The notes: generated by a model from the sequence alone, not told the origin. A stretch of DNA of 5,496 nucleotides from an uncultured Bermanella sp. (GCA_913054445.1 CAJXIK010000142.1:1-5496), one strand, 5' to 3'. Shown: positions 1 to 5,496, numbered from the stretch's first letter. Numbers and translations: made by a program.

Positions 1-69
1 TCTAAGTTTCAAGCTCTAAGTTTCAAGCTCTAAGTTTCAAGCTCTAAGTTTCAAGCTCTAAGTTTCAAG
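1..69. repeat. 14-bp tandem repeat, about 4.9 copies
   Basis: The unit TCTAAGTTTCAAGC occurs four times without change (1-14, 15-28, 29-42, 43-56). A fifth copy (57-69) matches for 13 bases and then diverges (T instead of C at 70). The array starts at the first base of the window, so its true length is unknown. It lies just past the stop codon of the minus-strand hydrolase and does not enter that gene. The unit length is not a multiple of three and there are no spacers, so this is neither a coding repeat nor a CRISPR array. Perfect identity between copies suggests recent expansion by slippage, so copy number may vary between strains. Confidence 0.95.
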
Positions 70-71
70 TA

Positions 72-965
72 CTAGGCTCGGTGGGCATTTAAGTGGGCAA
101 GCAGTAACGCGTTGACGGCGTCTGGCTTTTCTATGTGTAAGAAGTGCCCCGCGTTCACCTGCTGCACAGATAACCCATTCTTAAAGGCGTTGCTGCGAAT
201 CATGGCCCAGCTTTTTCTATGAATGCAGCCGTCCTCATTTCCTTGTAATAACAAAGACGGAACTTTGATGGTGCCGCCCAATAATTTAAAGCCGGTGAGC
301 GAGAAAATAGAACGATAGTAGCCCAGTGCGGCGGCTTTAAGGCGGGGTTTAGCGAGCACATTCTTGATGGCCGTTAGTTGCTCGCTGGGCACCGCCCAAC
401 TCGGGCTCCAGTCTCTATAGAGTTTGTCGATTAAAGCAAAATTATTGCGTGCCATGATGCGCTCACTGATGCCCCTTAATTGAAAGAATGCGATATACCA
501 TGAATAGCTGGCTTGGCGTGGCGCGCGTACCACGAGGCTGGGGCCGAGCATGTTGTGGGGAATGGTGAGCGTCGTTAACGAGGCGAATAACTCCGGGGCC
601 TTGGCTGCGGCCGCGTAGCCGGTAATCGCCCCCCAGTCGTGCCCCACTAAGTGCACCGGGTCACGGCTGACGGCTCGAGTGAGGGCGATAATTTCGTCGC
701 TGACGTAATCTATGCTGTAGCGGTTGTCGGCCTTGAGGCTGCTTTCTTCATAACCAGGCATAACTGGGCAAACCACCCGATACCCTTGCGCCACCAGCGC
801 GGGCACTTGTTTGCGAAAAGAATGATAGGTGTCTGGGAAGCCGTGCAGGCACAGTACCGTGGGCCCCTCTCCTGCGACGAGTGCGCTGTAAGTGCGTCCG
901 TTGACATCAAATTGTTCGACGTTGGGCTGAGTGTCACTGAGGGACGAAGGGTTGCCTGTTTTCAT
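72..965 (-). CDS. alpha/beta hydrolase, epoxide hydrolase-like
   Basis: This is a 297-residue alpha/beta-hydrolase-fold enzyme of the usual length for soluble epoxide hydrolases and haloalkane dehalogenases. The oxyanion-hole motif HGFPD is at residues 41-45. The nucleophile elbow GHDWG (108-112) has Asp110 as nucleophile, which points to the epoxide hydrolase/dehalogenase branch and away from serine esterases. The probable acid is Asp245 in GNEDG, and the catalytic His is His274 in AGHFLHIEKP. The cap region has a WYIAFFQ stretch (156-162) and GYYR (215-218), which resemble the ring-opening tyrosine positions of epoxide hydrolases; this favours epoxide or related substrates over haloalkanes. 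No signal peptide is seen, so it is probably cytoplasmic. The start is the ATG at 963-965, and the Shine-Dalgarno upstream of it is weak. It is transcribed away from the plus-strand genes, and nothing ties it functionally to them. The fold and catalytic class are secure; the substrate is not known. Confidence 0.9.
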   Translation of the reverse strand: MKTGNPSSLSDTQPNVEQFDVNGRTYSALVAGEGPTVLCLHGFPDTYHSFRKQVPALVAQGYRVVCPVMPGYEESSLKADNRYSIDYVSDEIIALTRAVSRDPVHLVGHDWGAITGYAAAAKAPELFASLTTLTIPHNMLGPSLVVRAPRQASYSWYIAFFQLRGISERIMARNNFALIDKLYRDWSPSWAVPSEQLTAIKNVLAKPRLKAAALGYYRSIFSLTGFKLLGGTIKVPSLLLQGNEDGCIHRKSWAMIRSNAFKNGLSVQQVNAGHFLHIEKPDAVNALLLAHLNAHRA

Positions 966-1138
966 TGTGTTTATTCTCGGGCTTATGGGGGCAGCGCAGA
1001 CTATACCCGAACTTTGGCCAGAAATAAGGCAGCTGGACGTGGACCTATGTTTAAAAGGAGAGTTAATAGACGCTATCGTTATTTATGTCTCGGTGGGGGA
1101 GTGACTAAAATGAATATAAAAGATTCTGGAGAAACGTC
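966..1138. promoter_or_regulatory. divergent intergenic region with candidate promoters
   Basis: This 173-bp gap separates the divergent hydrolase and HDO genes, so promoters for both should lie here. Reading toward the hydrolase, the best -10 candidate is TATAGT (complement of 1000-1005, five of six consensus bases), but no good -35 box stands at the right distance. Toward the HDO gene, TTAAAA (1051-1056) and TATCGT (1074-1079) are 17 bp apart and each matches four of six consensus bases, which is weak. No clear operator palindrome was found. The assignments are by eye and tentative. Confidence 0.3.
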
Positions 1139-1181
1139 ATGGCCCATTCCCGCTTGCAAGACCTTAAAGGCCAGGGGCTAA
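1110..1181 (+). CDS. possible 23-codon leader ORF overlapping the HDO gene start
   Basis: An ATG at 1110 is preceded by GGGGGAG (1095-1101) at an 8-base spacing, which is at least as good as the site used by the next gene. The frame runs 23 codons to a TAA at 1179-1181, so it covers the HDO start codon in a different frame and ends 43 bases inside that gene. The peptide starts MNIKDSGETSW and has no recognisable domain and no run of one amino acid that would suggest an attenuator. The same frame stays open upstream to an ATG at 1047 without a convincing ribosome binding site. It could be a translated leader that couples or dampens HDO translation, or it could be chance. Confidence 0.25.
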   Translation: MNIKDSGETSWPIPACKTLKARG

Positions 1182-2050
1182 CCCCCGCCACTTTGCTTCA
1201 TTTAGATGATGGTAGCTACCCCATGGACAAGGCAGATGGCTTTCTGGCTTTTCAGAAAAAAATAAATCGTCAGCTGCTCACCCACAAGGTGATTGTTAAT
1301 AACCCCTATACTCACTGGTTTGCCAATGCAGAGTTAAATAATGCTCAGGTAAAGAGTTTTATCGTGCAGTTTAGTGTTTTCTCCAACCAGTTTTTACTGG
1401 CGCAACTGCACAAGATGATCAATGCCGACACCATAGAAGAGATGCGCGCCTCCAAGGAAATTCTCGCCAATGAAATTGGCGTGGTCTTTAACCGTAAAAA
1501 AATGCAGCAGTCCCGAAATGATAACCCAAGTGAGGATGCAGAGAGTGTTCAAGAGCTAGGGGACTTAGAGGGCTCCGTCGAGGGCGGGCGCTTTCATTTT
1601 AGGTCTGCTCACTTCGAGTTGCTGGTGCGCATGGCAGAGCAAGTTGGATTAAATTTTCACCTGCTGGGCAAGCGTTCACGGGGCAGAAAAGAAACCCTAT
1701 TTTTCTGTGACGAACTCATTCGTCTGTATGGCAACGAAGATTATCAAATTGCCACGGCGGCCTCCTACGCGGTAGAAAACTGGGCCGCTGCCGGTTTTTG
1801 GGATCAGCTGGTGGCGGGCCTTGGTCGCTACAAGCGTCGTCATCACCTAGCAAAGCTGCCCCTCACCTTTTTTTCTTGGCACAGTAAGATCGAGGCCAAT
1901 CACGCTCACCATACTCAACAAGAACTGGAGAGCTTCTATTTTAATTTTAACGTGGACGAAGCTGCCTTCATTAAAACCGGCAAGGAGATGCTAGACGGTG
2001 TCTATGCCTTTTGGCACGGCCTTAATCAGGATCGGCAGAAGCTGCATTAA
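1139..2050 (+). CDS. heme-oxygenase-like di-iron oxidase (HDO) family protein
   Basis: This 303-residue, helix-rich, probably cytoplasmic protein has no signal peptide or membrane segment. I assign it to the heme-oxygenase-like, iron-containing redox enzyme superfamily (relatives include CADD, UndA, BesC and SznF) from the order of likely metal ligands. These are Glu112 in ANEIG, His158 in SAHFELL, Glu213 in AVENW, and His248, Glu252 and His255 in HSKIEANH. The last group matches the family's HxxxD/ExxH helix. In known members these side chains bind two irons that activate oxygen, with substrates ranging from fatty acids to amino acids. It is longer than the usual 220-260 residues because of an acidic, low-complexity insert (about 119-150) between Glu112 and His158. 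The ATG at 1139 has GGAG (1128-1131) at a 7-base spacing. The gene is co-directional with the branched-chain 2-oxoacid genes but lies 164 bp upstream of them. The family call is motif-based inference; the substrate is unknown. Confidence 0.75.
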   Translation: MAHSRLQDLKGQGLTPATLLHLDDGSYPMDKADGFLAFQKKINRQLLTHKVIVNNPYTHWFANAELNNAQVKSFIVQFSVFSNQFLLAQLHKMINADTIEEMRASKEILANEIGVVFNRKKMQQSRNDNPSEDAESVQELGDLEGSVEGGRFHFRSAHFELLVRMAEQVGLNFHLLGKRSRGRKETLFFCDELIRLYGNEDYQIATAASYAVENWAAAGFWDQLVAGLGRYKRRHHLAKLPLTFFSWHSKIEANHAHHTQQELESFYFNFNVDEAAFIKTGKEMLDGVYAFWHGLNQDRQKLH

Positions 2051-2214
2051 GTCTCTGCTGATTATTCCGTTATCCCCTATCTATTTATCTGCTTAGACAC
2101 ATTTCCCCGAGTTAGGATGATTGAGCCCACAATTGACTAAACTGAGGTTAAGGCTCCCCAAAAGGGAGTGCCTTGCCCATTTGCCCCACACGTCCTCACA
2201 AGGGAGTTCGGCTT
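2051..2214 (+). promoter_or_regulatory. intergenic leader upstream of the leucine dehydrogenase operon
   Basis: This 164-bp gap separates the HDO gene from the dehydrogenase trio and is the likely site of an operon promoter, though no convincing -35/-10 pair stands out. TTGACT at 2133-2138 resembles a -35 box but lacks a -10 box at normal distance. A short hairpin (CTCCC 2154-2158 with GGGAG 2164-2168, loop CAAAA) is followed by no T tract, so it is not a clear terminator. Its right arm contains the first of two AAGGGAG copies (2162-2168 and 2200-2206). The second copy is the ribosome binding site used here. Confidence 0.35.
2200..2206 (+). promoter_or_regulatory. ribosome binding site that decides the dehydrogenase start
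   Basis: AAGGGAG stands 8 bases before the ATG at 2215. An identical AAGGGAG at 2162-2168 stands only 4 bases before an in-frame TTG at 2173 and lies partly in a hairpin. The ATG start with its better-spaced site is preferred. The 14 extra residues from the TTG (starting MPICPTRPHK) do not look like the start of this family. Confidence 0.75.
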
Positions 2215-3267
2215 ATGTTTTCTACGATGCAAGATCAAGCGGTGCAGGAATTACACTTTTGTCAGCAAGGGTCACTCGAGGCCGTGATTGCCATTCATAA
2301 TTTAACCCTAGGGCCCGCCATGGGAGGCTGTCGCTTCATCGACTATGAAAATGAAGCGCAGGCGGTGACAGATGCCCTGCGACTGGCCAAGGGCATGAGC
2401 TATAAGGCGGCGTTAGCGCATGTGCCGCAAGGGGGCGGCAAGGCGGTGATCATGAAGCCCAAGGGCAGCTTCGATCGCCAGCAATTATTTAAGCAGTTTG
2501 GCCGCTTTATTCAGTCGCTATCGGGTCGTTACATCACCGCCATGGACAGCGGCACCCAAGTACAAGATATGGATGACATTCGCAGCCAAACCACCTTCGT
2601 GAGCAGCTCCAGCAATATTGGCGACCCATCACCGGCCACTGCGCAGGGCGTTGTGTTGGGCATGTTAACCGCCGTGCAGTTTCAATTGGGGCAAAATATG
2701 CAAGGCCTGCGGGTGGCCATTCAAGGCTTAGGGCATGTGGGCATGGCCCTGGCCAAGCAGCTGCATAAAGAAGGGGCCAAACTCATCGTCTGTGATGTGG
2801 ATGCGCAAAAGTCCCAGTGGGCTCAGCAAGCATTCGATGCCGAGGTGGTGCCCGTAGATGACATCTATCGGCAAGAGTGCGAAGTATTTAGCCCGTGCGG
2901 ATTAGGCTCAGTATTAAATGAAAAAACCATCCCGCAGTTACAATGCAAGGTCATTGCTGGCAGTGCCAATAATCAATTGGCCACAGATGCTATGGGCAAA
3001 ATTTTGCACGATCAAGGCATTCTCTATGTGCCCGACTACGTCATCAACAGTGGCGGTTTAATCTTTGCCTCGGGCCGTTTTCGTGGTCTTAGTGCGCAAC
3101 AGATTGGTCACGAGATCTTTAGATTAAAAGACACCCTAAATAAAATTTTTATCCTCTCGAAAAACAAAAAACTGGCCAGCCACCAAATTGCCAACGCCAT
3201 GGCCGAACAAGTGTTATACGGCGCTAACGCTCACAATATAAACGCCGAAATGCAGGAGGCAGTATGA
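2215..3267 (+). CDS. leucine dehydrogenase (Glu/Leu/Phe/Val dehydrogenase family)
   Basis: This 350-residue cytoplasmic enzyme should catalyse NAD-dependent oxidative deamination of leucine, valine and isoleucine to 2-oxoacids plus ammonium, the reversible first step of branched-chain amino acid use. Residues count from the ATG at 2215. The glycine-rich catalytic segment has GPAMGGCR (33-40), Lys64 in SYKAA and Lys76 in QGGGKAVI, the two lysines expected in this family. Asp111 lies in ITAMDSGT, where Bacillus enzymes read ITAEDVGT. The Rossmann motif QGLGHVG (170-176) is followed by CDVD (193-196), whose first Asp fits NAD rather than NADP binding. AGSANNQL and PDYVINSGG (273-281) are family signatures. 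Its stop overlaps the next start by four bases (ATGA), and both following genes encode a 2-oxoacid dehydrogenase E1, which supports branched-chain substrates over glutamate or phenylalanine. An in-frame TTG at 2173 would add 14 residues and is judged less likely. Confidence 0.92.
   Translation: MFSTMQDQAVQELHFCQQGSLEAVIAIHNLTLGPAMGGCRFIDYENEAQAVTDALRLAKGMSYKAALAHVPQGGGKAVIMKPKGSFDRQQLFKQFGRFIQSLSGRYITAMDSGTQVQDMDDIRSQTTFVSSSSNIGDPSPATAQGVVLGMLTAVQFQLGQNMQGLRVAIQGLGHVGMALAKQLHKEGAKLIVCDVDAQKSQWAQQAFDAEVVPVDDIYRQECEVFSPCGLGSVLNEKTIPQLQCKVIAGSANNQLATDAMGKILHDQGILYVPDYVINSGGLIFASGRFRGLSAQQIGHEIFRLKDTLNKIFILSKNKKLASHQIANAMAEQVLYGANAHNINAEMQEAV
3254..3259 (+). promoter_or_regulatory. ribosome binding site for E1 alpha inside the dehydrogenase gene
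   Basis: AGGAGG, a perfect Shine-Dalgarno core, lies in the last codons of the leucine dehydrogenase gene, 4 bases before the ATG at 3264. The spacing is short but workable, and together with the ATGA stop/start overlap it indicates translational coupling. A second in-frame ATG at 3276 is 16 bases away and less likely. Confidence 0.75.
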
Positions 3268-4376
3268 CCCGAGCCATGACCGACTCGGGCCATCGTCCGC
3301 TACTGGATTTTCATCTGGAATCTATTCAGTTCCTCGATGAGAGTGGCGCTTGGCTCGCCAATAGGCCTGGCTTTGCCAGCGATAATTGGTTGCTCAAGGC
3401 CTACCGTTATATGGTGTTGTGCCGTGTCTTCGATCATAAGGCGGTGGCGTTGCAGCGTACCGGCCAACTGGGCACTTTTCCTTCGGCTTTGGGGCAGGAG
3501 GCGTTCGGGGTGGCCATCGGCTTAGCCTTGCACAAGGACGATGTCTTCGTGCCCTACTATCGAGATCACGGTGCCCACCTGCTGCGCAGTGGTGCCAACG
3601 CCATGGCAAACTTGCTGCTGTATTGGGGGGGCGATGAGTCCGCCAGCAGCCATGGCCCACCACAGGATTTTCCCGTGTGTGTGCCCATCGCCACCCAAGT
3701 TACCCACGCGGCGGGGGCGGCGGCGGCCTTAAAGATAAAAGGCCGTGAACAATTGGTGATGGTCACCATAGGCGATGGCGGCACCTCCAAGGGGGATTTT
3801 TTTGAGAGTTTAAATGTGGCGGGTGTGTGGCAGTTGCCATTGATTATTCTGGTTAACAATAATCAATATGCCATCTCGGTGCCCAGAGAAAAACAGTGTG
3901 CCGCCGCCAGTCTCGCGCAAAAAGCCATAGGGGCCGGGGTACACGGCGTGCAGGTAGACGGCAACGATGTGCTGGCTATTACGCAGGCCATTAATGAGGC
4001 CCGTGTGCGGGCCAATGATCACAAGGGGGCGACCCTCATCGAGGCCATCACCTATCGCTTAGGGGATCACACCACCGCCGACGATGCCAGCCGCTACCGT
4101 TGTCAACAAGAGGTGAAACAGGCCTGGTTAAAAGAACCCATCAAGCGCTTGCAGAGCCTGTTATTGGACTTAAAAATTTGGGATGGCGAGCAAGAAAAGG
4201 CCCTATTAGAAAGCTGTGCGGCCTCGGTTGAGAGCCAAGTGCAGCATTATTTACAAACACCGGCGGCCAGTCCCCAGAGTATGTTCGATCACCTGTACGC
4301 AGACTGGCCCGAGGCCATGAATGAACAACTGGATAGACTGGCAGATAAGCTAGAGCGTATCGATGGCGGATCATAA
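3264..4376 (+). CDS. bkdA1: 2-oxoacid dehydrogenase E1 alpha subunit, probably branched-chain
   Basis: This 370-residue alpha subunit belongs to the thiamine-diphosphate 2-oxoacid dehydrogenase E1 family, of normal length. It should pair with the E1 beta encoded next to form an alpha2beta2 decarboxylase that passes the acyl group to lipoyl E2. The thiamine-diphosphate/magnesium motif begins GDGGTSKGDFF (170-180) and ends NNNQYAIS (198-205). YYRDHG (98-103) and the loop GDHTTADDASRYR (267-279) match the family's cofactor and phosphorylation-loop regions. GPPQDFPVCVPIATQ (131-145) leads into the helix before the cofactor site. The first 35 residues or so are an N-terminal extension typical of branched-chain E1 alpha. 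Sequence alone does not fully separate branched-chain from pyruvate or acetoin dehydrogenases; the coupled leucine dehydrogenase gene is the main reason for the branched-chain call. The 3' end overlaps the next gene by 14 bases. Confidence 0.9.
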   Translation: MTRAMTDSGHRPLLDFHLESIQFLDESGAWLANRPGFASDNWLLKAYRYMVLCRVFDHKAVALQRTGQLGTFPSALGQEAFGVAIGLALHKDDVFVPYYRDHGAHLLRSGANAMANLLLYWGGDESASSHGPPQDFPVCVPIATQVTHAAGAAAALKIKGREQLVMVTIGDGGTSKGDFFESLNVAGVWQLPLIILVNNNQYAISVPREKQCAAASLAQKAIGAGVHGVQVDGNDVLAITQAINEARVRANDHKGATLIEAITYRLGDHTTADDASRYRCQQEVKQAWLKEPIKRLQSLLLDLKIWDGEQEKALLESCAASVESQVQHYLQTPAASPQSMFDHLYADWPEAMNEQLDRLADKLERIDGGS

Positions 4377-5367
4377 TATGCCCCAGCAGGTAGAGGGTGG
4401 GCTGCTCGACGCGGTGAATCTAGCCCTGCACTATGCCATGGCCAGCGACGACAGTGTGGTGGTTTTAGGGGAAGACGTGGCCACCAATGGCGGGGTGTTT
4501 CGTGCCACCGTGGGCTTAAAAGAAAAATTTGGCTTCAAGCGGGTGATGGATACCCCTCTGGCCGAGGCGTTAATTACCGGCTTGGCGGTGGGCATGGCCA
4601 GCCAGGGTTTAAAACCCGTGTGCGAGATTCAATTCATGGGTTTTATATTTCCCGCCTTCGAGCATCTATTTTGTCACGCGGCACGCCTGCGCAACCGTAC
4701 CCGTGGGCGCATGTCTTGCCCTATGGTGTTGCGCGCCCCTTATGGCGGCGGCATACACGCGCCCGAACACCACAGCGAAAGCACCGAAGCCTTAATTGCC
4801 CACATACCCGGCATTCGCGTGGTGGTGCCATCGTCCCCAGCCAGAGCCTATGGTTTATTGCTGGCGGCCATTCGTGACCCAGACCCAGTGGTGTTTTTGG
4901 AGCCTAAGCGTATTTATCGCACCAGCAAGCAGGTCATTAACAACGATGGCGTGGCTTTACCCTTGGATAGATGCTTCACCCTGCGCCAAGGCAGCGATAT
5001 TAGCCTCATTAGCTGGGGAGCCTGTATCCCAGATACGCTGCTGGCAGCCGATGTGTTGCAGCAACAAGGCATCGCCGCCGAGGTGATTGATGTGGCCACC
5101 ATTAAACCCTTGGATATGCACACTATACTCAGCTCGGTGGTGACCACTGGGCGCTGTGTCATCATTCACGAGGCGGCCCGTTCTTTTGCGGTGGGGGCGG
5201 AGATCAGCGCCCAAGTGAGCGAACATTGTTTTTTAAATCTATTGGCACCTGTGCAGCGTGTCGGCGGTTTCGATACTCACATGCCGTATTTCAAAAATGA
5301 ACATTATTACCTGCCCAATAGTGCAGACATAGTGGCGGCGGCCTTGCGGACCTTTAAAGAGTCATGA
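4363..5367 (+). CDS. bkdA2: 2-oxoacid dehydrogenase E1 beta subunit, probably branched-chain
   Basis: This 334-residue transketolase-like beta subunit completes the E1 heterotetramer with the gene before it. GEDV (36-39) and DTPLAE (63-68) are family signatures; Glu68 matches the conserved glutamate that activates the thiamine ring. GGGIHAPEHHSES (128-140) corresponds to the catalytic-histidine loop (GGG....HHSQS in relatives). The pyrimidine-binding domain is followed by a C-terminal transketolase domain with SWGA (217-220), DVATIKPLD (243-251) and HEAARSFAVGAEIS (269-282). No truncation is seen. The chosen ATG at 4363 overlaps E1 alpha by 14 bases. The in-frame ATG at 4378, one base past the E1 alpha stop, is an alternative that removes five residues; neither has a strong ribosome binding site, so translation probably depends on coupling. 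The lipoyl E2 gene that commonly follows in bkd operons is not found in the remaining 129 bases. Confidence 0.9.
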   Translation: MADHNMPQQVEGGLLDAVNLALHYAMASDDSVVVLGEDVATNGGVFRATVGLKEKFGFKRVMDTPLAEALITGLAVGMASQGLKPVCEIQFMGFIFPAFEHLFCHAARLRNRTRGRMSCPMVLRAPYGGGIHAPEHHSESTEALIAHIPGIRVVVPSSPARAYGLLLAAIRDPDPVVFLEPKRIYRTSKQVINNDGVALPLDRCFTLRQGSDISLISWGACIPDTLLAADVLQQQGIAAEVIDVATIKPLDMHTILSSVVTTGRCVIIHEAARSFAVGAEISAQVSEHCFLNLLAPVQRVGGFDTHMPYFKNEHYYLPNSADIVAAALRTFKES

Positions 5368-5496
5368 TGTTCTAAACAAGCACTTAATGGTTAGCCGCCT
5401 GTGGTGAGTCTAGGTCGTCCGGTTTGAGGTTGCGGTGAACCCGTCCGTGGGCGCTTGGCTTTAACATCCATGTTAAAGACACCCTCAAACCGAACG
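5368..5496. other. non-coding region after E1 beta, with no E2 gene start
   Basis: The 129 bases after the E1 beta stop contain no ORF that looks real on either strand. An ATG at 5364 overlaps the stop as ATGA but opens a frame of only three codons (M-M-F) before TAA at 5373-5375. No T-rich terminator is seen. The second half is occupied by a nested inverted repeat, listed separately. Confidence 0.7.
5416..5496. repeat. nested inverted repeat reaching the window edge
   Basis: The outer arms are 5416-5429 and 5483-5496. They pair over 14 positions with one mismatch (C5419 opposite A5493), including ten perfect pairs of CGGTTTGAGG with CCTCAAACCG. Inside, 5459-5467 and 5470-5478 form a second perfect stem, CTTTAACAT with ATGTTAAAG, whose tip reads CATCCATG. 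A small CCC/GGG stem around 5440-5451 is also possible. The outer arms touch the last base, so the element may extend further. It resembles interspersed palindromic (REP-like) elements or a structured RNA; no T tract follows the inner hairpin, so a simple intrinsic terminator is unlikely. Confidence 0.8.

Noticed and set aside
1..69. CRISPR array
   Set aside because: The 14-bp units are directly joined with no spacers, and no cas gene is present.
651..1181. A 176-codon plus-strand ORF opposite the hydrolase
   Set aside because: It lies antisense to a well-supported hydrolase gene, its translation shows no family features, and its open length follows from the codon use of the real gene. Only its last 23 codons have a plausible own start, listed separately.
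2152..2172. Intrinsic terminator after the HDO gene
   Set aside because: The stem is only five clean base pairs and no T tract follows it.
3337..4374. Several 60-100 codon ORFs in other frames over the E1 alpha gene
   Set aside because: They are shadows of a GC-rich coding region, with low-complexity translations, no domains and no ribosome binding sites.
4620..5226. ORFs of 83-96 codons in other frames over the E1 beta gene
   Set aside because: They overlap a complete, conserved E1 beta coding sequence and look like frame shadows.
5459..5478. Intrinsic terminator after E1 beta
   Set aside because: The stem is A/T-rich and followed by ACACCCTCAAACC with no run of T, so it does not fit the standard pattern.
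5416..5496. Integron attC recombination site
   Set aside because: The paired arms suggested it, but the RYYYAAC and GTTRRRY core sites are not present at the right places (CTTTAAC and GTTAAAG each miss at one end), and no integrase or cassette gene is seen.
5388..5496. Retron msr/msd-type RNA, prompted by TTAGC at 5391 and the flanking inverted repeats
   Set aside because: No reverse transcriptase is in the window, TTAGC is too short to carry weight, and it lies outside the paired arms.

Overview
This window looks like chromosomal DNA from a gammaproteobacterium, probably marine or otherwise aquatic. That is inferred from mid-range GC, the style of the proteins and the gene set; no rRNA or other taxonomic marker is present. 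It holds five convincing protein genes and three short intergenic regions (none over 300 bases). No tRNA, rRNA, CRISPR array, transposase or phage gene was seen.

Layout. Bases 1-69 are a perfect 14-bp tandem repeat (almost five copies, entering from the left edge) that ends two bases from the stop codon of a minus-strand alpha/beta hydrolase of the epoxide hydrolase type (72-965). A 173-bp divergent intergenic region follows. It carries candidate promoters and a tiny ORF with a good ribosome binding site overlapping the next gene. On the plus strand, 1139-2050 encodes a 303-residue protein that I read as a heme-oxygenase-like di-iron oxidase (HDO, 'iron-containing redox enzyme'). It has a full set of candidate metal ligands and a long acidic insert between the first two. 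After a 164-bp gap comes a tightly coupled trio: an amino acid dehydrogenase of the leucine dehydrogenase type (2215-3267), then E1 alpha (3264-4376) and E1 beta (4363-5367) of a thiamine-diphosphate 2-oxoacid dehydrogenase. Bases 5368-5496 contain no gene, but hold a nested inverted repeat that runs to the right edge.

How the genes work together. The trio spells out the first two steps of branched-chain amino acid breakdown. Leucine, valine and isoleucine are oxidatively deaminated to 2-oxoacids, which the E1 alpha/E1 beta heterotetramer then decarboxylates, handing the acyl group to a lipoyl E2. The products would be branched acyl-CoAs, used for energy or as primers for branched fatty acids. 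The E2 and E3 subunits are not in the window. E2 does not follow E1 beta directly: an ATGA overlap opens a frame that closes after three codons, and the palindromic element comes next. The HDO gene lies on the same strand, but its gap from the trio leaves co-transcription open and its substrate is unknown.

The most interesting items are the uncharacterised HDO with its unusual insert, the nested palindrome and absent E2 at the right end, and the tandem repeat at the left end. I see no clear evidence of a wholly new multi-gene system.
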